DNA of 64,000 bases, from NCBI GenBank assembly GCA_030035585.1, contig CM057462.1, positions 138,224,734 to 138,288,733 of the forward strand, in the 5' to 3' direction. A model generated the notes under the pieces. That model searched no databases, was not told the DNA's origin, and was given only the letters and a program-made list of their open reading frames with translations. How positions within the stretch are numbered: position 1 is the first letter of the stretch; each line of letters begins with the position of its first letter. Positions 33,656 through 44,740 of this stretch are shown in pieces. The position numbers and the translations under genes are program-made. This stretch comes from Dugong dugon (taxonomy: Eukaryota > Chordata > Mammalia > Sirenia > Dugongidae).

Positions 33656-34297
33656 GCATGAAATAGACTTCCACAAGCTTAGACATCTTTGAAGGACAGA
33701 TGGTAAGTAATCCTAAAGAAGAAATTTATCTTAGGTCCTCAGTTTGTTATGGGAAGGAAAAAGGACTGATAATATTTTCTAGATAAGTTTTTGCTGTATG
33801 TTTGCCTGAAGAGCACAAGAATCCCAGATTACTTATACTAAATATCCAGGGCTATTCATTAGACACTTATCTTCTTTCTGTTGATTTCAAGAAACATACG
33901 AGTTACTATATTTAAACGACCATATGCAGCCATGAGCCAATTCTTGAGAAAATTGCTTTGGACCTAAAGTACAGCATGTGTTTGATCTTTATGTATATTT
34001 GTATTTTGCCAGTTTGGAAACTTTGAAAGAAGGAGATGGAAAAGGAGCAAGAAAGAAAATGAAAAAGCAAGAGAAATGAATTATTTTTAAAGGCAAAATG
34101 GATGTTTCATGAAGTTCTGTACTTATGAGGGTAAGGAAGGAGAAATTAAAGTTGCTCAAATAGACACAGTCTGACACAAATTGGGTGATATTGAATCAAA
34201 TAAAGACAGTAATAAGGTAATGAAGAAGATCTAGTTAATGTATGTTTAACTGAAATTGATTATTTTGGGAAAGAAAATTAAAGCCCAAATTTTATGT

Positions 34298-34530
34298 GTG
34301 GTAGGCTGAGTAATATTCCCCTTCACCCCAGGGATGTCCATGTACTAATCCCTGGAATCTGTGAATATGTTACTTTACACGGCAAAAGGGACTTTGCAGA
34401 TGTGATTAAGGATCTTGAAATGGGGAAATTATCCTGGATTATTCAGGTGGGCCCAATGTAATCACAAAGGTCCTTATAAGAGGGAGGCAGGAGGGCCAGA
34501 ATCAGAAAAGGAGATGTGATTGTGTGTTTG
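34298..34530 (+). mobile_element. Ancient mammal-wide LTR-like repeat
   Basis: 'ggtaggctgagtaat … gatgtccatgtactaatccctgg … gcaaaagggactttgcagatg … caggtgggcccaatgtaatc' follows a common old repeat with human copies, probably an LTR of MaLR type. Fossil. Confidence 0.55.
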
Positions 34531-34545
34531 TTGTGCACGTATGTG

Positions 34546-34655
34546 CTCCCCAACTAGAACATCAACTCCTGAGATTAGGAACTTTGTCTCGTGTTTTTTC
34601 TCTATTTCCCAGGTCTTGAATAAATGCTCAATAGAGATTCGTTGATTGTGTGACT
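34546..34655 (+). repeat. L2 LINE 3' end
   Basis: 'aacatcaactcctgagattaggaactttgtctcgtg … ttgaataaatgctcaatagagattcgttga' resembles the mammal-wide L2 3' end. Confidence 0.6.
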
Positions 34656-35232
34656 GTATTAGATATAGTTTTCCTATTGTTTTGTCTAATTAACTACTGA
34701 CCACTTAAAATAACAAAATAGAGTAAAAAAGAACTTTAAAATATGTCCACTCTTGCCAGATGGAGCATTGTTTTATTTTACATTTTCAACTGCTAAACAG
34801 TATTGGAAAACATTTTGAAGAACCAACTAATTTAGCCTAAGGAATAAATATGTGAATTTTGTTTTGTTTTCTGTAGAGAGTGCTAATGCCAAGTATAGCT
34901 TCCATGAACTTCTTATTTGGCTCACTACCCTTCAAATGAAAGGATATAAGGAATTTTCTGCTTTCTCAGTTCACATTGTACTTCTTGTTTTCAGAATGCT
35001 GAATTCATCCAGTACTTTGCCCACTAAGCATTACTAGATTAACTGCCTAATCAGTGGATTTACTACAAAAATTCTAAATTTTATTAAATAGGAATTATCC
35101 AGTGTACTAGGTGTGAAAGCTTCCAATGGGAACCATATTTAAATAATCTAAATATAAATCATAATGTGGCACCTCCTTAGGGAATAAATTTGATTTCATT
35201 TACATAGTTTAAAGTTTAATTTATTATTTAAA
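34656..35232. other. Unassigned AT-rich stretch
   Basis: No gene or named repeat seen. Confidence 0.4.
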
Positions 35233-35244
35233 AAATTCCTGAGA

Positions 35245-35680
35245 CACACAAAAAAAGACCAGACTTACTGGTCTGACAGAGACTGGAGGGACCCCCGAAA
35301 CTATGGCCCTCAGACACCCTGCTAACTCAGAACTGAAAGCCACTCCTGAAATCCACCTTTCCGCCAAAGATCAGACAGGCCTATAAAACAAACAATAACA
35401 CGCATGAGGAATGTGTTTCTTAGTTCAGTCAAGTATAGGAAACCTAATGGGCAACACCTGCCCACAAGCAAAGACAAGAAGGCAAGAAGAGACAGGAAAC
35501 CTGGACAAACAGGCATGAGGGACCTGAGTGTAAAGGGAAAGGGAGAGAGTACTGACACATTCTGGGGTTGCAACCAATGTCACAAAACAATTTGTGTATA
35601 AATTTTTGAATAAGAAACTAATTTGCCCTGTAAACTTTCACCTAAAGCACAATAAAAAAAAGAATAACAACAACAACAAA
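35245..35680 (+). mobile_element. Short L1 3' UTR insertion with TSD
   Basis: Flanked by aaattcctgaga (35233-35244) and aatttcctgaga (35681-35692). It starts in 'cacacaaaaaaagaccagac' and ends 'gtaaactttcacctaaagcacaataaaaaaaag' with an (AAC)n-rich tail. It shows that this 3' UTR family moves as a poly-A retroposon, as L1 does. Confidence 0.8.
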
Positions 35681-35692
35681 AATTTCCTGAGA

Positions 35693-35977
35693 ATGTGTAT
35701 TGCCTTTTATTTATGTACTTATTAAATATATGCATTAATGTTAATTAATATTACAAAAGTAAGCACTTGTTTTTTTTTATCTAGTGTGATTTGTTCTAAA
35801 TGTGTTTAATTCATTATAATTTTTAGGATAATAATATTATTTTCTGGGTAAATTATAAGTATAAATGGATCCTCTTTTTTCAATGTGGGTAGTTGGACTT
35901 ACAAACTCTCTCTCCAAGATTTTCAATGAGTCTACAGTGAAACTTATGTAGTTTGCTTCAAGAATGTGTAAGATTTC
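35693..35977. other. Unassigned AT-rich spacer
   Basis: Nothing recognised. Confidence 0.4.
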
Positions 35978-37355
35978 AACATGGCACTATAAACAGAAGC
36001 ACCATGCCATCCCTCTACAGCAAAGACCTGAAAAACTAAGTGAACCAGATAGGAACGTCAATCCTGGAACCCTAAGCATCAAATGAAGGGATAAAGAACT
36101 TGATCAAGCACTGAAAGGAATAAGAAACTTACAGAGAACTAGGAAAGCTACAGAGTGGAGGTCCTCTACCAGCTAATGCCACCCAGATTCACCATCTTGG
36201 ACCACAGCCACCAAGGAACGCAGACAGGGAGTACGGGAAGGCAATCTCACAGAGCTCCCAACAGGAGACAGAGCACTGGGTAACCAGGGATACATGCTTT
36301 CCCACCTCCAACTTTTCTTCCCTCTACTTGGCCTCTGCTGCTCTCCAATGGGCCAGGTCACTTGGTCAGAGAGACATCAGCTCCTGGGGCCTGGATTCAC
36401 TGCACCCCTACTGGCCAGCTCCTTCAGTGCCTTTTTTTTTTGGGGGGGGGGGGGCTTTTTTTTTGGTTTGTTCTCTCTCTCTCACTTCCTTCCTTTCCTT
36501 TCTCATGCCACCTAGCCACCTGTGCTGTCTCCATTCCGTACCACTCGGCTAGAGAGCCACTGGCACATGGCATCCCTGGGTCCTTGCCACCCCACCAGCA
36601 GGCTTCCTCAGCGCCATTTTTTTTTTCTTTTTTTTCTCAGTTTCTTCTCTCTCCCTCCCTCCTTTCCTTTCCTTTCTCCCACCCACCTAGACATGCGTTC
36701 CATCTCCACCCCTTCTTGACAGGCTGTGCCACACTGCTAAGCTATAGAGCCACTGGCACACAGTCTCCCCGGGTCCACACCACCTCTACTGGCATGTTCC
36801 TTCAGCGCCTTTTCTTTTTCGTTGTTTCTTTCTTCTTCTTTTTTATGTTGTTTTTTCTCCCTCTATCCCTTCCTTCCTTTCCTATCTCCCACACACCTGG
36901 TCTTGTGAGCCACCCTTCCTTTTCTTGACAATCTGTACCACTCAGCTAGACAGCCTCTGTCACATGACCTCCCCTGGTCTGCACCATCCCACAGGCCAGC
37001 TGCCTCGGCACTAAATTTTTTTTTTTTTATCTTTCCCCTTTTCATTCTCCCTTGCACCTAGGCCCTGCTTTGACTCTGCCCCTTCCTGATAGTCTCTGTG
37101 GCACTACTCAATGAGAGAGACATCAGCTTACCACCACCCCAATTCCAGGTGGCCCCCAGCAGCCGGCACCCCCAGCACCATATTTATTTTTGTTGTTGTT
37201 GTTTTTCTTCTTTCTTTCCCTTCTTTCCTTTCCTTTCTCCTGCCCACCTAACCCCGTGTGCCGCCAATGCCCTGTCTCAACAGGATGAGCTGCACCACTC
37301 AGCTAGAGAGCCACCAGCACACAGCCTTGCTGGGTCTGCCCTGCCTCCACCTGTT
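35978..37355 (+). mobile_element. Isolated L1 5' UTR with tandem monomers
   Basis: The first ~310 bp match the 5' UTR start of the L1 at 16058 ('aacatggcactataaacaga', 'cctggaaccctaagcatcaaatgaa', 'cacagagctcccaacaggag'). A tandem array follows. The anchor 'ccttcag(t/c)gcc' plus T run recurs at 36421, 36606, 36799, 37003 and 37171 (spacings 185, 193, 204, 168). Each unit also carries 'gctagagagccac(t)ggcac'. The array ends inside a unit at about 37355, and no ORF1 or ORF2 follows. Confidence 0.75.
36421..37355 (+). repeat. Tandem array of ~170-205 bp units
   Basis: Five units, each with a T-run, a 'ccttcctttcctttctcc' pyrimidine stretch, then 'gccactggcacacag' and 'gggtc…cc'. The plus strand is strongly pyrimidine-biased. 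Long frames through it are by-products of this bias. Confidence 0.8.
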
Positions 37356-37765
37356 GTTATACTTCTTTAATAGCTCTCATTTCCCTTACGTCTAGAAATG
37401 TCTTCATTGCAAAAATTCCTTTGTGATCCGGCCTCTTCTTAACTGTGCAGTCTCATTTCTCACCACATACTAACTGAAACTCCCTCCCCATCTCTCCTAA
37501 CTCCCCATGCACTGAGCTTAGTGCACCCAAACACAAAGTGACTCTTGCTTTTCTATCTTTGCAACTACTGTTTTTTGAGTCTACAACTTACTACTTCCCT
37601 TTATGCCCAGCCTTGCAGATTCTTCATATTTCTTTGATCTAGTTCAAAAGCTATCTTATTCTTATATCCTCTCTGCATTTTGTGCATTCCATTATAGCAA
37701 TTTTCCTGTTGCATTTGTAGCTGTGAGTTTTCATGTCCTTTTCCCCACTGGATTATAAGACCCTT
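37356..37765. other. Unassigned stretch, possibly old L2-like
   Basis: 'ccccactggattataagacccttgaaag' near 37724 recalls L2/MIR 3' ends, but the match is too short to call. Confidence 0.3.
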
Positions 37766-37885
37766 GAAAGTTGTTGGTGTTAGTTGCCATCAAGTCAACC
37801 CTGACTCATGTTGACCCTACGTACAACAGAATGAAACATTGCCTGTTCTGTGCTCGAGTCCATTTTTGCATCCACTGTGTATTTT
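37766..37885 (-). mobile_element. RTE 3' end fragment
   Basis: 'gttgttggtgttagttgccatcaagtcaaccctgactcatg … acaacagaatgaaacattgcc', reverse RTE tail, about 120 bp. Confidence 0.8.
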
Positions 37886-38430
37886 TAGTGCTTTCATATC
37901 TAGAAGACTCAACTTTCAGCACTGTCTTAGACAATATTCTGTTGTGATCCATAAAATTTTCACTGGCTAGTTGTAAAATGGCAGTAGTAGCGTCAGATCC
38001 TGTGTAACTTCAGGGGGGTTAATAACCAGGATCAGCCCAAAGCTGATTCCCAGGAGGTGGAGGTCAGACATACCTCCACTTTCCAAACTTTTTACCAATT
38101 CTGACACCAACCACCTCTTCCACAGCACTCTCTACTTCTCTACTGGGTTCAATAATTTGTTGCAATGGCCACACAGAACTCACAGACCATACTTACAGTT
38201 AATTTGTTTATTAAGGAAGTAACAGGGTACAACTCAGAATCAGGATCAATAGGCTATAACTTAGGATGAGGATCACGAAGCATGTAGGCAAAGTCTGGAA
38301 GGCTCTTCAGAAATAGAGAGCACATTCCTCCCTTCTTCAGTGCAGAACAGCTCTCTTAGCTCCTCTCGGCATTGCAAGCAAGCGGGCTCTTCTCTTTGCT
38401 ATGCATGCCCCTCTCAGCCATGCAGGCTTC

Positions 38431-38640
38431 CACTCAGCCCCCGCAGGACAGTCCTCCTCTTGGCCCCCTCAGAACAGGCTTCCAATCAGCCCCCTCAGGA
38501 CAGTCCTCCTCTCGGCTCCCTCAGGACAGGCCTTCACTCAGCCCCCTCAGGACGGTCCTCCTTTTGGCCCCCTCAGGACAGGCTTCCAATCAGCCCCCTC
38601 AGGACAGTCCTCCTCTCGGCCCCCTCAGGACAGGCTCCTC
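38431..38640. repeat. 52-bp minisatellite, four units
   Basis: The step 'ca(c/a)tcagccccc' recurs at 38431, 38483, 38535 and 38587, exactly 52 bp apart. Each unit is two ~26-bp halves sharing 'ccccctcaggaca'. The third unit differs by a few bases. It creates long overlapping frames that are not genes. Confidence 0.9.
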
Positions 38641-39155
38641 TCAACCCGGTCAGCAGAGGCCTCCTTTTGGCCATGCACACACCATCTCAACCATGCAGGC
38701 CTCTCTGCCTTCACCCTCCCTGCTGTTGGCTTCTCCACTGCTCACTAACCAAGTTCATAGCTGGTGTAGCAGTTTTGTTCAGCTTTCTTAGCTATATTCC
38801 TAGCAAAAGTTTCTGCCGTCACCAACTTGGCTGCAGGGCCCCTTCCAGGCCTGTTGCCACCAGCTGTGCTGCAAGGCCCCTTCTAGGCCTTTTGCTGTCT
38901 TCAATGTTATAGCCCTTGACCTGTATTACAGGTTTTTTAGGAAGTTCCTTGCCTCCTCTCTTTCTTCTTGCCTCTTTTACCTTTTCTCCTTTTTTTGCTT
39001 CTTTCTTCCTTCTTCTTCTGTCTGCCAAACTCTGTGGGGTTGGCTGCATATATAAGCAAACTCTTGGTCAGTTTCAAAGCATGGCCCACCCACCAGGGCC
39101 ATGAACTGACCAATCCCCAATCAGTAGGCCACAGACACTTACTTTGCATAGTAGG

Positions 39156-39673
39156 TGTCTTAGTTATCCAGTTCTGCTGTAACAGAAATACCACAAGTGG
39201 ATGGCTTTAACAAACAGAAGTTTTTTCTCTCACAGTCTAGTAGGCTAGAAGTCCAAACTCAGGGTGTCAGCTCCAGGGGAAGACTTTTTCTCTCCGTTGG
39301 CTCTGGGGGAAGTTCATTGTGATCAGTCTTCCTCAGTCCAAGGAGCTTCTCAGCAGGGACCCTGGATCCAAAGGATGCTGTGTTCCCCTGGCTATTTTTC
39401 TTGGTGGTATGAGGTCCCCCTGTCTCTCTGCTTGCTTCTGTTATTTATATCTCAAAAGAGATTGGCTTAAGACACAACCTAATATTGTAGATTGAGTCCT
39501 GCCTCATTAACATAATTGCTGCTAATCCCACCTCATTAACATCATAGAGGTAGGATTTACAACATGTAGGCAAATTACATTAGATGACAAAATGGTGAAC
39601 AATCACACAATACTGGGAATCGTGGCCTAGCCAAGTTGATACATATTTTTGGGAGACAATTCAATCCATAACA
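39156..39673 (-). mobile_element. Solo LTR, MaLR-like, nested
   Basis: A 518-bp reverse copy, 'tgtcttagttatccagttct … caattcaatccataaca', flanked by gtagg/atagg. Inserted in the larger LTR, so younger. Same family as 3298-3811. Fossil. Confidence 0.8.
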
Positions 39674-39806
39674 ATAGGCTATAGTCACTTCATTTGTATA
39701 TTGACCAATCCTTGCAAGGTATGTAAAATAGACCAATCACAGGGCAGGCTGCAGCCCAGGGCCAGATAAAAAGTATCAAACTACAAGTTGTTTACAGCTT
39801 ACCCAA

Positions 39807-40224
39807 CATCTTAGTTATCTAGTGCTCTATAGCAGAAATATCACAAGTGGATGGCTTTAACAAAAAAAATTATTTTCTCACGTTTTAGAGGCTGGAGGTC
39901 CAAATTCAGAGTGCCAGTTCTAGGGGAAGGCTTCCTCTCTGTTGGCTCTGGGGGAAGGTCCTTGTCTCTTTAGCTTCTGCTTCCTTGGTTCCTTGGAGAT
40001 CGCCATGTGTTTTGGCATTTATCTCACACGATCTGTCCTCTGCTGGCTTGCTTGTTTTAATCTCCTTTATATTTCAAAAGGTATTGACTCAAGACACACT
40101 CTACACTAATCCTTCCTTGTTAATATAACAAAGACAACCCATTCCCAAGTGGGATTATAACCACAGGCATAGAGGTCAGGATTTACAACATGTATTTTGG
40201 GAGGACACAATTCAGTCCATAACA
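39807..40224 (-). mobile_element. Solo LTR, MaLR-like, nested (second)
   Basis: A 418-bp reverse copy, '(c)atcttagttatctagtgctc … cacaattcagtccataaca', flanked by cccaa (39802-39806) and cccag (40225-40229). It differs in the middle from its neighbour, so it is a related subfamily rather than a local duplicate. Fossil. Confidence 0.75.
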
Positions 40225-40440
40225 CCCAGGAACTGTCGATCAACCTGGACATAGCAAACACTCTAGGGTAGAAAACTAGGGCAAAACCAGGGTTTAAGGG
40301 AAAAAAAAAAATTTCTCAAGATGATTTTCCAAAGAACCAAGGCAAAACACCATGTAAAGGAACTCATTTTACCACACTAATATTCGTAAGTAAATCACCA
40401 GGTGTTTCTTCCTAGACTGTCTTACTCTGGAAGCTCCGCT

Positions 40441-40560
40441 GAAACCTGTTCACCATGGGTGACCCTGCTGGTATTTGAAATACAAGTGGCATAACTTCCA
40501 GCATCACAGCAATGCATAGGCTACCACAGTACAACAGACAGATGAGTGGTGGCTTAAAGG
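40441..40560 (-). mobile_element. RTE-related non-autonomous element fragment
   Basis: 'cctgttcaccatgggtgaccctgctggtatttgaaat … ccagcatcacagcaatgcataggctacca' is the reverse complement of the head at 56790-56900. That element joins this head to an RTE tail. Confidence 0.65.
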
Positions 40561-42640
40561 CAGAGACTAGTATCCTTTAATCTCTAATGCTAAACGAATA
40601 ACACAGGCCTGCCCTTGATAGCACTCCATACGCATTTGTAGTTACAGCTTCATAACTATTTGTAGAATTAATGAGCCAATCAGTGAATGTTGATGTGGCT
40701 GGCTGTGTGCCCTATGGAGAGTAAAAAATGTAGCAAAATACTGTCTTAGGCCCGTCAAAGAATGTATTTAAAATCCCTATTAGCGAATTAGAATAAAATG
40801 ATAAAATGGACTTTTGTGATGAATTGATGGTTTGGGGTTGTACATCAATGACCAGAAAGCCCCAAAGCCCTATGAGAGGCCCGTGCTCTCTGATGAAATA
40901 TAGTGTTTCAAAGACAGTTTCAGGAAGTCCTTTGTCATACAAATTAAGGTCCTCTTTGGAAGAAGTCCTCCCACTTGCCAATATTACGCTTAGAAAATGG
41001 AAACTTAGGGCAACAAGTCTTCTGATAATTGCTTTTAAGTCTCTGACCAACTTAAGCTCTTTATCATCTGTAGCAGAAATCGAAGAAAGAGAAATAGTAG
41101 AACTCAGAAGTCATCAATAGAGCATAAGAAAAACAACTCTGTTCCAACTACAACTTTCTGTAACCTCTTATTTCTCAACCATATGTCTTATTGTAAAATT
41201 TATGAGACTTCCTAGACCTGGGGTCAAACATTTTCCTGCTACTGCTAAAGTCTTCCTATTCTGCTTCTCTTGTGTTTTATCTTCCATTTCCATAGTTCCC
41301 TTTACATTTTTCTTTTTTATTTAGTATCTTCTCTTCCTGTTCCCTCCATATCCTGTATCTAAGTCATTGCTAGCCCTATTTATTCTTCTCTCATTTACTC
41401 GTATTGCCTTGTTTTTATTCTAGTTCTTACTGATCAAATTCTCATCACCATCATCTCCAGTTTATATATAAACATTGACTAAAACTTGAATATTAAAAGA
41501 AGAGAGAATATATATAATATATATTTATATTTATATAATTTATAACACATATGTTTATATGTATTCAAATTTTAGTCAGTGTTTATATTGGTGAGCTATC
41601 ATTAACATGAATTCTTCTTAGTTATTGGACTGTAGATTTCGCTATGCCAGGCACTTCTCATCATCAAATGAAAGTACTTCTAGTCCATCTGTTAACTAGA
41701 AGGCAATCTCAACATCCATCAAAATAAGCAGAGGTGAAATGTCTTCCATTCATTATCTGAAAATCTGATGTCTATTTGGAGTTATGAAAACTGGTTTTGA
41801 GAAACAGACCTAATCACCCCAAAAGAACAGAAAGCCTGAGCAGATTATTTGTTTTGTTCTGCCTTATAACGCACAAAATTTAATTATGTCTGAGATTTAT
41901 CAAACAGATACAATTTGTGCCAAAACGTACAGATCAAGACTTCACTAATCCAATTAATCTAAGTAGTCATTGGTCAAAAAAAGTAAGTTTCTTTTTCTTT
42001 AATGATTTTGTTATTTAACTGGGTTTTCCTTTCAAGCCACTCCAGTTTACGTGTGCATATATATCCAAGTCAACTCAATTCCTGTCTTCTTTGCCTTCTT
42101 ATCTACTTTAATTGCTTCCACAGATTGTCTCTAATGCATTTCTGTTCCTTGTCATATGGTGTTCTTTCTACCCTAAAGATAGCAGTAATGGACTTTATAA
42201 GGAGTGAAAGCCTTTAGTTTCACCTACTGTCCCTACCTCAAGACACCATTTTGCCTTATTTTATCCAAGAAACTAAAATAATATTCTGCCTTCTTGTTCC
42301 TCCTTTAGAAACCATCTTAGCCCTTTGATGTAGGAAAAAGGTCACACAGAATACCACTCAGAAAGACACTGTGGCAAGATTCTGTTGCAATATTAATCTA
42401 ATTTTTACTTTACTCTTATTTTCTCTTTCCTTTCCCTCCATTCAATCTGAAAACAGGCTCCATGCTTCATTGCCCCAGAGAAGGTTTGTGACTGGCAGTT
42501 TCTTTCATAATTCCTAAACCAGATCCCAAGCTGGAGACCTCAGAGCTGAATTTGATCTACAGATGTATTTACTTGGTCCAAATAGCATTTAACCCTTTAA
42601 TGGTTACTAGTAGATAAACCTACCACTCATACTGCCCACA
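40561..42640. other. Unassigned intergenic stretch (2.1 kb)
   Basis: AT-rich, with an AT/ATATTT simple stretch at about 41505-41570. Short frames near 40710-41120 overlap on both strands and lack family features. No gene called. Confidence 0.4.
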
Positions 42641-42648
42641 CTTCCTGG

Positions 42649-42713
42649 ACCATGGTACCAGTGTGTACTGTGTGTGTGACGTGCTTCATGGAACATGGTA
42701 CTGATATGGCCTA
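42649..42713 (+). repeat. Direct repeat copy 1 (unknown family)
   Basis: 'cttcctggaccatggtacc … gcttcatggaacatggtact' recurs at 42838-42911. No family recognised. Confidence 0.7.
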
Positions 42714-42837
42714 CTCTAAATCAAACTGATAACAGTTTTATGTGCAGCAACTGCAATGTTTATTTAGTATTTTGTGTATTTTTTGGAAAGATGAGTAAGA
42801 TAGTTTATGGCTCAAGTATAACCAGGAAATGTGGAGC

Positions 42838-42911
42838 ACTTCCTGGGCCATGGTACTGATATGTACCATGTTTGCAATGCACTTCATGGAACATGGTACC
42901 AATATGGTCCA
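42838..42911 (+). repeat. Direct repeat copy 2 (unknown family)
   Basis: 'cttcctgggccatggtact … cacttcatggaacatggtacc', a diverged second copy about 187 bp downstream of the first. Confidence 0.7.
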
Positions 42912-43404
42912 CTTGCAACTGGCACCCCATTTTTTCAAACAAAAAAAACTACCAACAAACAATGATTCAGCATCCATTCCATCAGTGAAAAAACATGACA
43001 TCACCAAAAAATTCCAAAATAATAATAATAATAATTCACCCAAGAAAAGATTAAAAACAACTTGAGCCAGCATTTAACAATTTGAGACATTTCACATAGA
43101 AATATGGATTTTTCTCTAGAAAATTAAAAGATCAAACCATACCGGGCCTCTGTTTCTACGTGGCCGCAGTCAGCCTGAGATGAGTAGAGGCTTCCCAGCT
43201 TAGGTGGGTCGGTCTCTCACTCTCTAGCTCTCCACAATTCCCACCACTGCCCTTTCCTTGAGCTTTGCTCACTTATGTTGTTTGCCTTGCCACTGTTGGC
43301 ATTGTTTGATCGCTGGCTTAAACCCACTGAGGAGCTAGAGTAAGTGCCCCTAAAGGAGACACATTAAGAAGAAAAGATAATTTACATTCACAGCAGAGGC
43401 ACTT
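42912..43404. other. Unassigned stretch
   Basis: Contains a short (AAT)n run at 43018-43033 and a less AT-rich section at 43140-43330. No gene recognised. Confidence 0.35.
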
Positions 43405-44200
43405 ACGAAGAAATAGCATGTATTCAACAAATATTCAACAAACAAACACCTACTATGTGCCAAGCACTGTATCTGGTGCTGGATATAAAAATAATAAGCA
43501 AGAAAAATGGTTCCTCCCTTATGGAATTTATACTCTAATAGAGGGTGACAATAAACAAGTAAACATATTAACAAGAAAACTTCAGGTAGTGACAAGCATA
43601 TGAAAGAAAAAAAGCAAGGGGATGGGATAGAGTGCAGTGGTAGGGAGAGGATGGGGTGAAGGGTAGGGCCGGGGGTGTTCATGTAAATCAGATATTAAAG
43701 AAAGGTATCTGAGTGATAATGAACTAAGAGCTGAATATGACATTTGAACTGGCAAAACTTTTGTGAAAACCCATTGCCATCAAGTTGAATTCCAACAAGT
43801 AGAACTTCCCCATAGGGTTTCCACGGCGTTAAATCTTTATGGAGCTACATCTTTCTCCCCTGGAGTGGCTGCAGGGCTCCAACCGAAGACCTTTTGGTTA
43901 ACAGGCCAGCGCTTAACCCCTGGGTTACCAGGGCTCCTTCAGCTTTTTGAAGAGCTTCGAAATGAGTATTCTAAGCAGAAAAAACAAGTACAAAAGTGTT
44001 GAGATGGGCATGAGTTTGACATATTCAGAGAACATAAAGGCTAGTGTGGGTAGGGCGTAGTACATAGACAAGGAACAACTTGTAGGAGATCCTGTAAAAC
44101 CTTGTGGGCGACAGTGAGGAGTGTGGATCTCATCTGAATTGCATTGGGAAATCAGACACTATTAAGCATGTGGGTAGCATAATCTGATTTTATTTTAAGG
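43405..44200 (+). repeat. Ancient mammal-wide repeat, split by SINE
   Basis: 'aaatattcaacaaacaaacacctactatgtgccaagcactg … acaataaacaagtaaac' and, beyond a SINE, '…aagtgttgagatgggc … ccttgtgggcgacagtgagg … gggtagcataatctgatttt' follow one old repeat in order. Family name not recalled. Confidence 0.5.
43763..43937 (-). repeat. AfroSINE-type SINE, long subtype
   Basis: Reverse copy: 'cccattgccatcaagttgaattcc … ggcgttaaatctttatgg … gcgcttaacccctgggttaccagggctcc'. Interrupts the ancient repeat. Confidence 0.85.
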
Positions 44201-44214
44201 AATAATGTCCTACA

Positions 44215-44740
44215 CTTTACAGCTAGTATGATGTTTTAACCTTTTTTAAATTGTGAAATATAACACATTAAAAAAAATTATTGCCATTGAGTCAATTCCA
44301 ACTCATAGTGACTCTGTAGGACAGAGAAGAATTGCCCCATAGGGTTTCCAAGGAGCAGCTGGTGGATTCGAACTGCCAACTGCCAACCTTTTGGTTAGCA
44401 GCCAAGCTCTTAACCACTGCACCACTAGGGCTCCAACACATATAGAAAAGATACATAAAACATGCACAAAGAGTTTAATAAATAATTATAAAGCAAAGAT
44501 TCATGCAGCTACCATTTGGATCAAGAAATAGAAATTGCCAGCCCCCAGAAGCATCCCCAGCACCTGTTTCTTCTAGAGCAAAACTTCCCCTCTTCTTCAA
44601 GGCTAATCACCATCCTAACTTTTATAGTATGTTTAGTTCCTTGATTTCCTTTATAGTTTTATCTCATAACAACACATCCCTATACAGTACAATTTAGTGA
44701 TGCTTCCTATTGGATTTTATATAAATATTATTTGACTTCT
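44215..44740 (-). mobile_element. Old L1M 3' UTR fragment, split by SINE
   Basis: 'aaattgtgaaatataacacatt' then, beyond the SINE, 'catgcacaaagagtttaataaataat … ggatcaagaaatagaaattgccagc … tcaccatcctaac'. Same reverse L1M 3' region as 2450-2690. Confidence 0.65.
44272..44434 (-). repeat. AfroSINE-type SINE, short subtype
   Basis: 'attgccattgagtcaattccaactc … tgtaggacagagaagaattgcccc … cttaaccactgcaccactagggctcc'. A small internal duplication 'aactgccaactgccaacc' is present. 'aacacat' flanks both sides. Confidence 0.9.

Larger units (their letters stand above)
37930..40260 (-). mobile_element. Large LTR with start of leader, reverse, nested
   Basis: A reverse-orientation LTR fossil. On the minus strand a possible primer-binding site 'tggtgtcagaattgg' lies at about 38095-38110, just downstream of the LTR. 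A TATA-like 'gcttatatatgcagcc' lies at about 39042-39057. It carries a minisatellite, and two younger LTRs interrupt it. It resembles the element at 4040-5072. Both outer edges are approximate. It looks like one LTR plus a little leader of an old class III-like family; no coding genes seen. Confidence 0.55.

Noticed and set aside
36362-36928. 188-codon Phe/Ser/Pro-rich frame
   Set aside because: It reads through pyrimidine-rich L1 5' UTR monomers; the low-complexity protein reflects the repeat.
38431-38640. CRISPR-like regular repeats
   Set aside because: Units are contiguous with no unique spacers, and the context is mammalian; this is a minisatellite. The same applies to the 21-bp repeats at 16700-16762.
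38340-38912. 190-codon frame with repeated Pro/Ser-rich units, and two overlapping frames
   Set aside because: All three frames stay open over a 52-bp minisatellite; a periodic sequence without stops gives this by chance. It lies in an LTR.
42587-43070. Possible piggyBac element (TTAA followed by CCCTTTAATGG at the left)
   Set aside because: A TTAA also occurs near 43073, but no matching inverted end is present and the frames lack transposase motifs.
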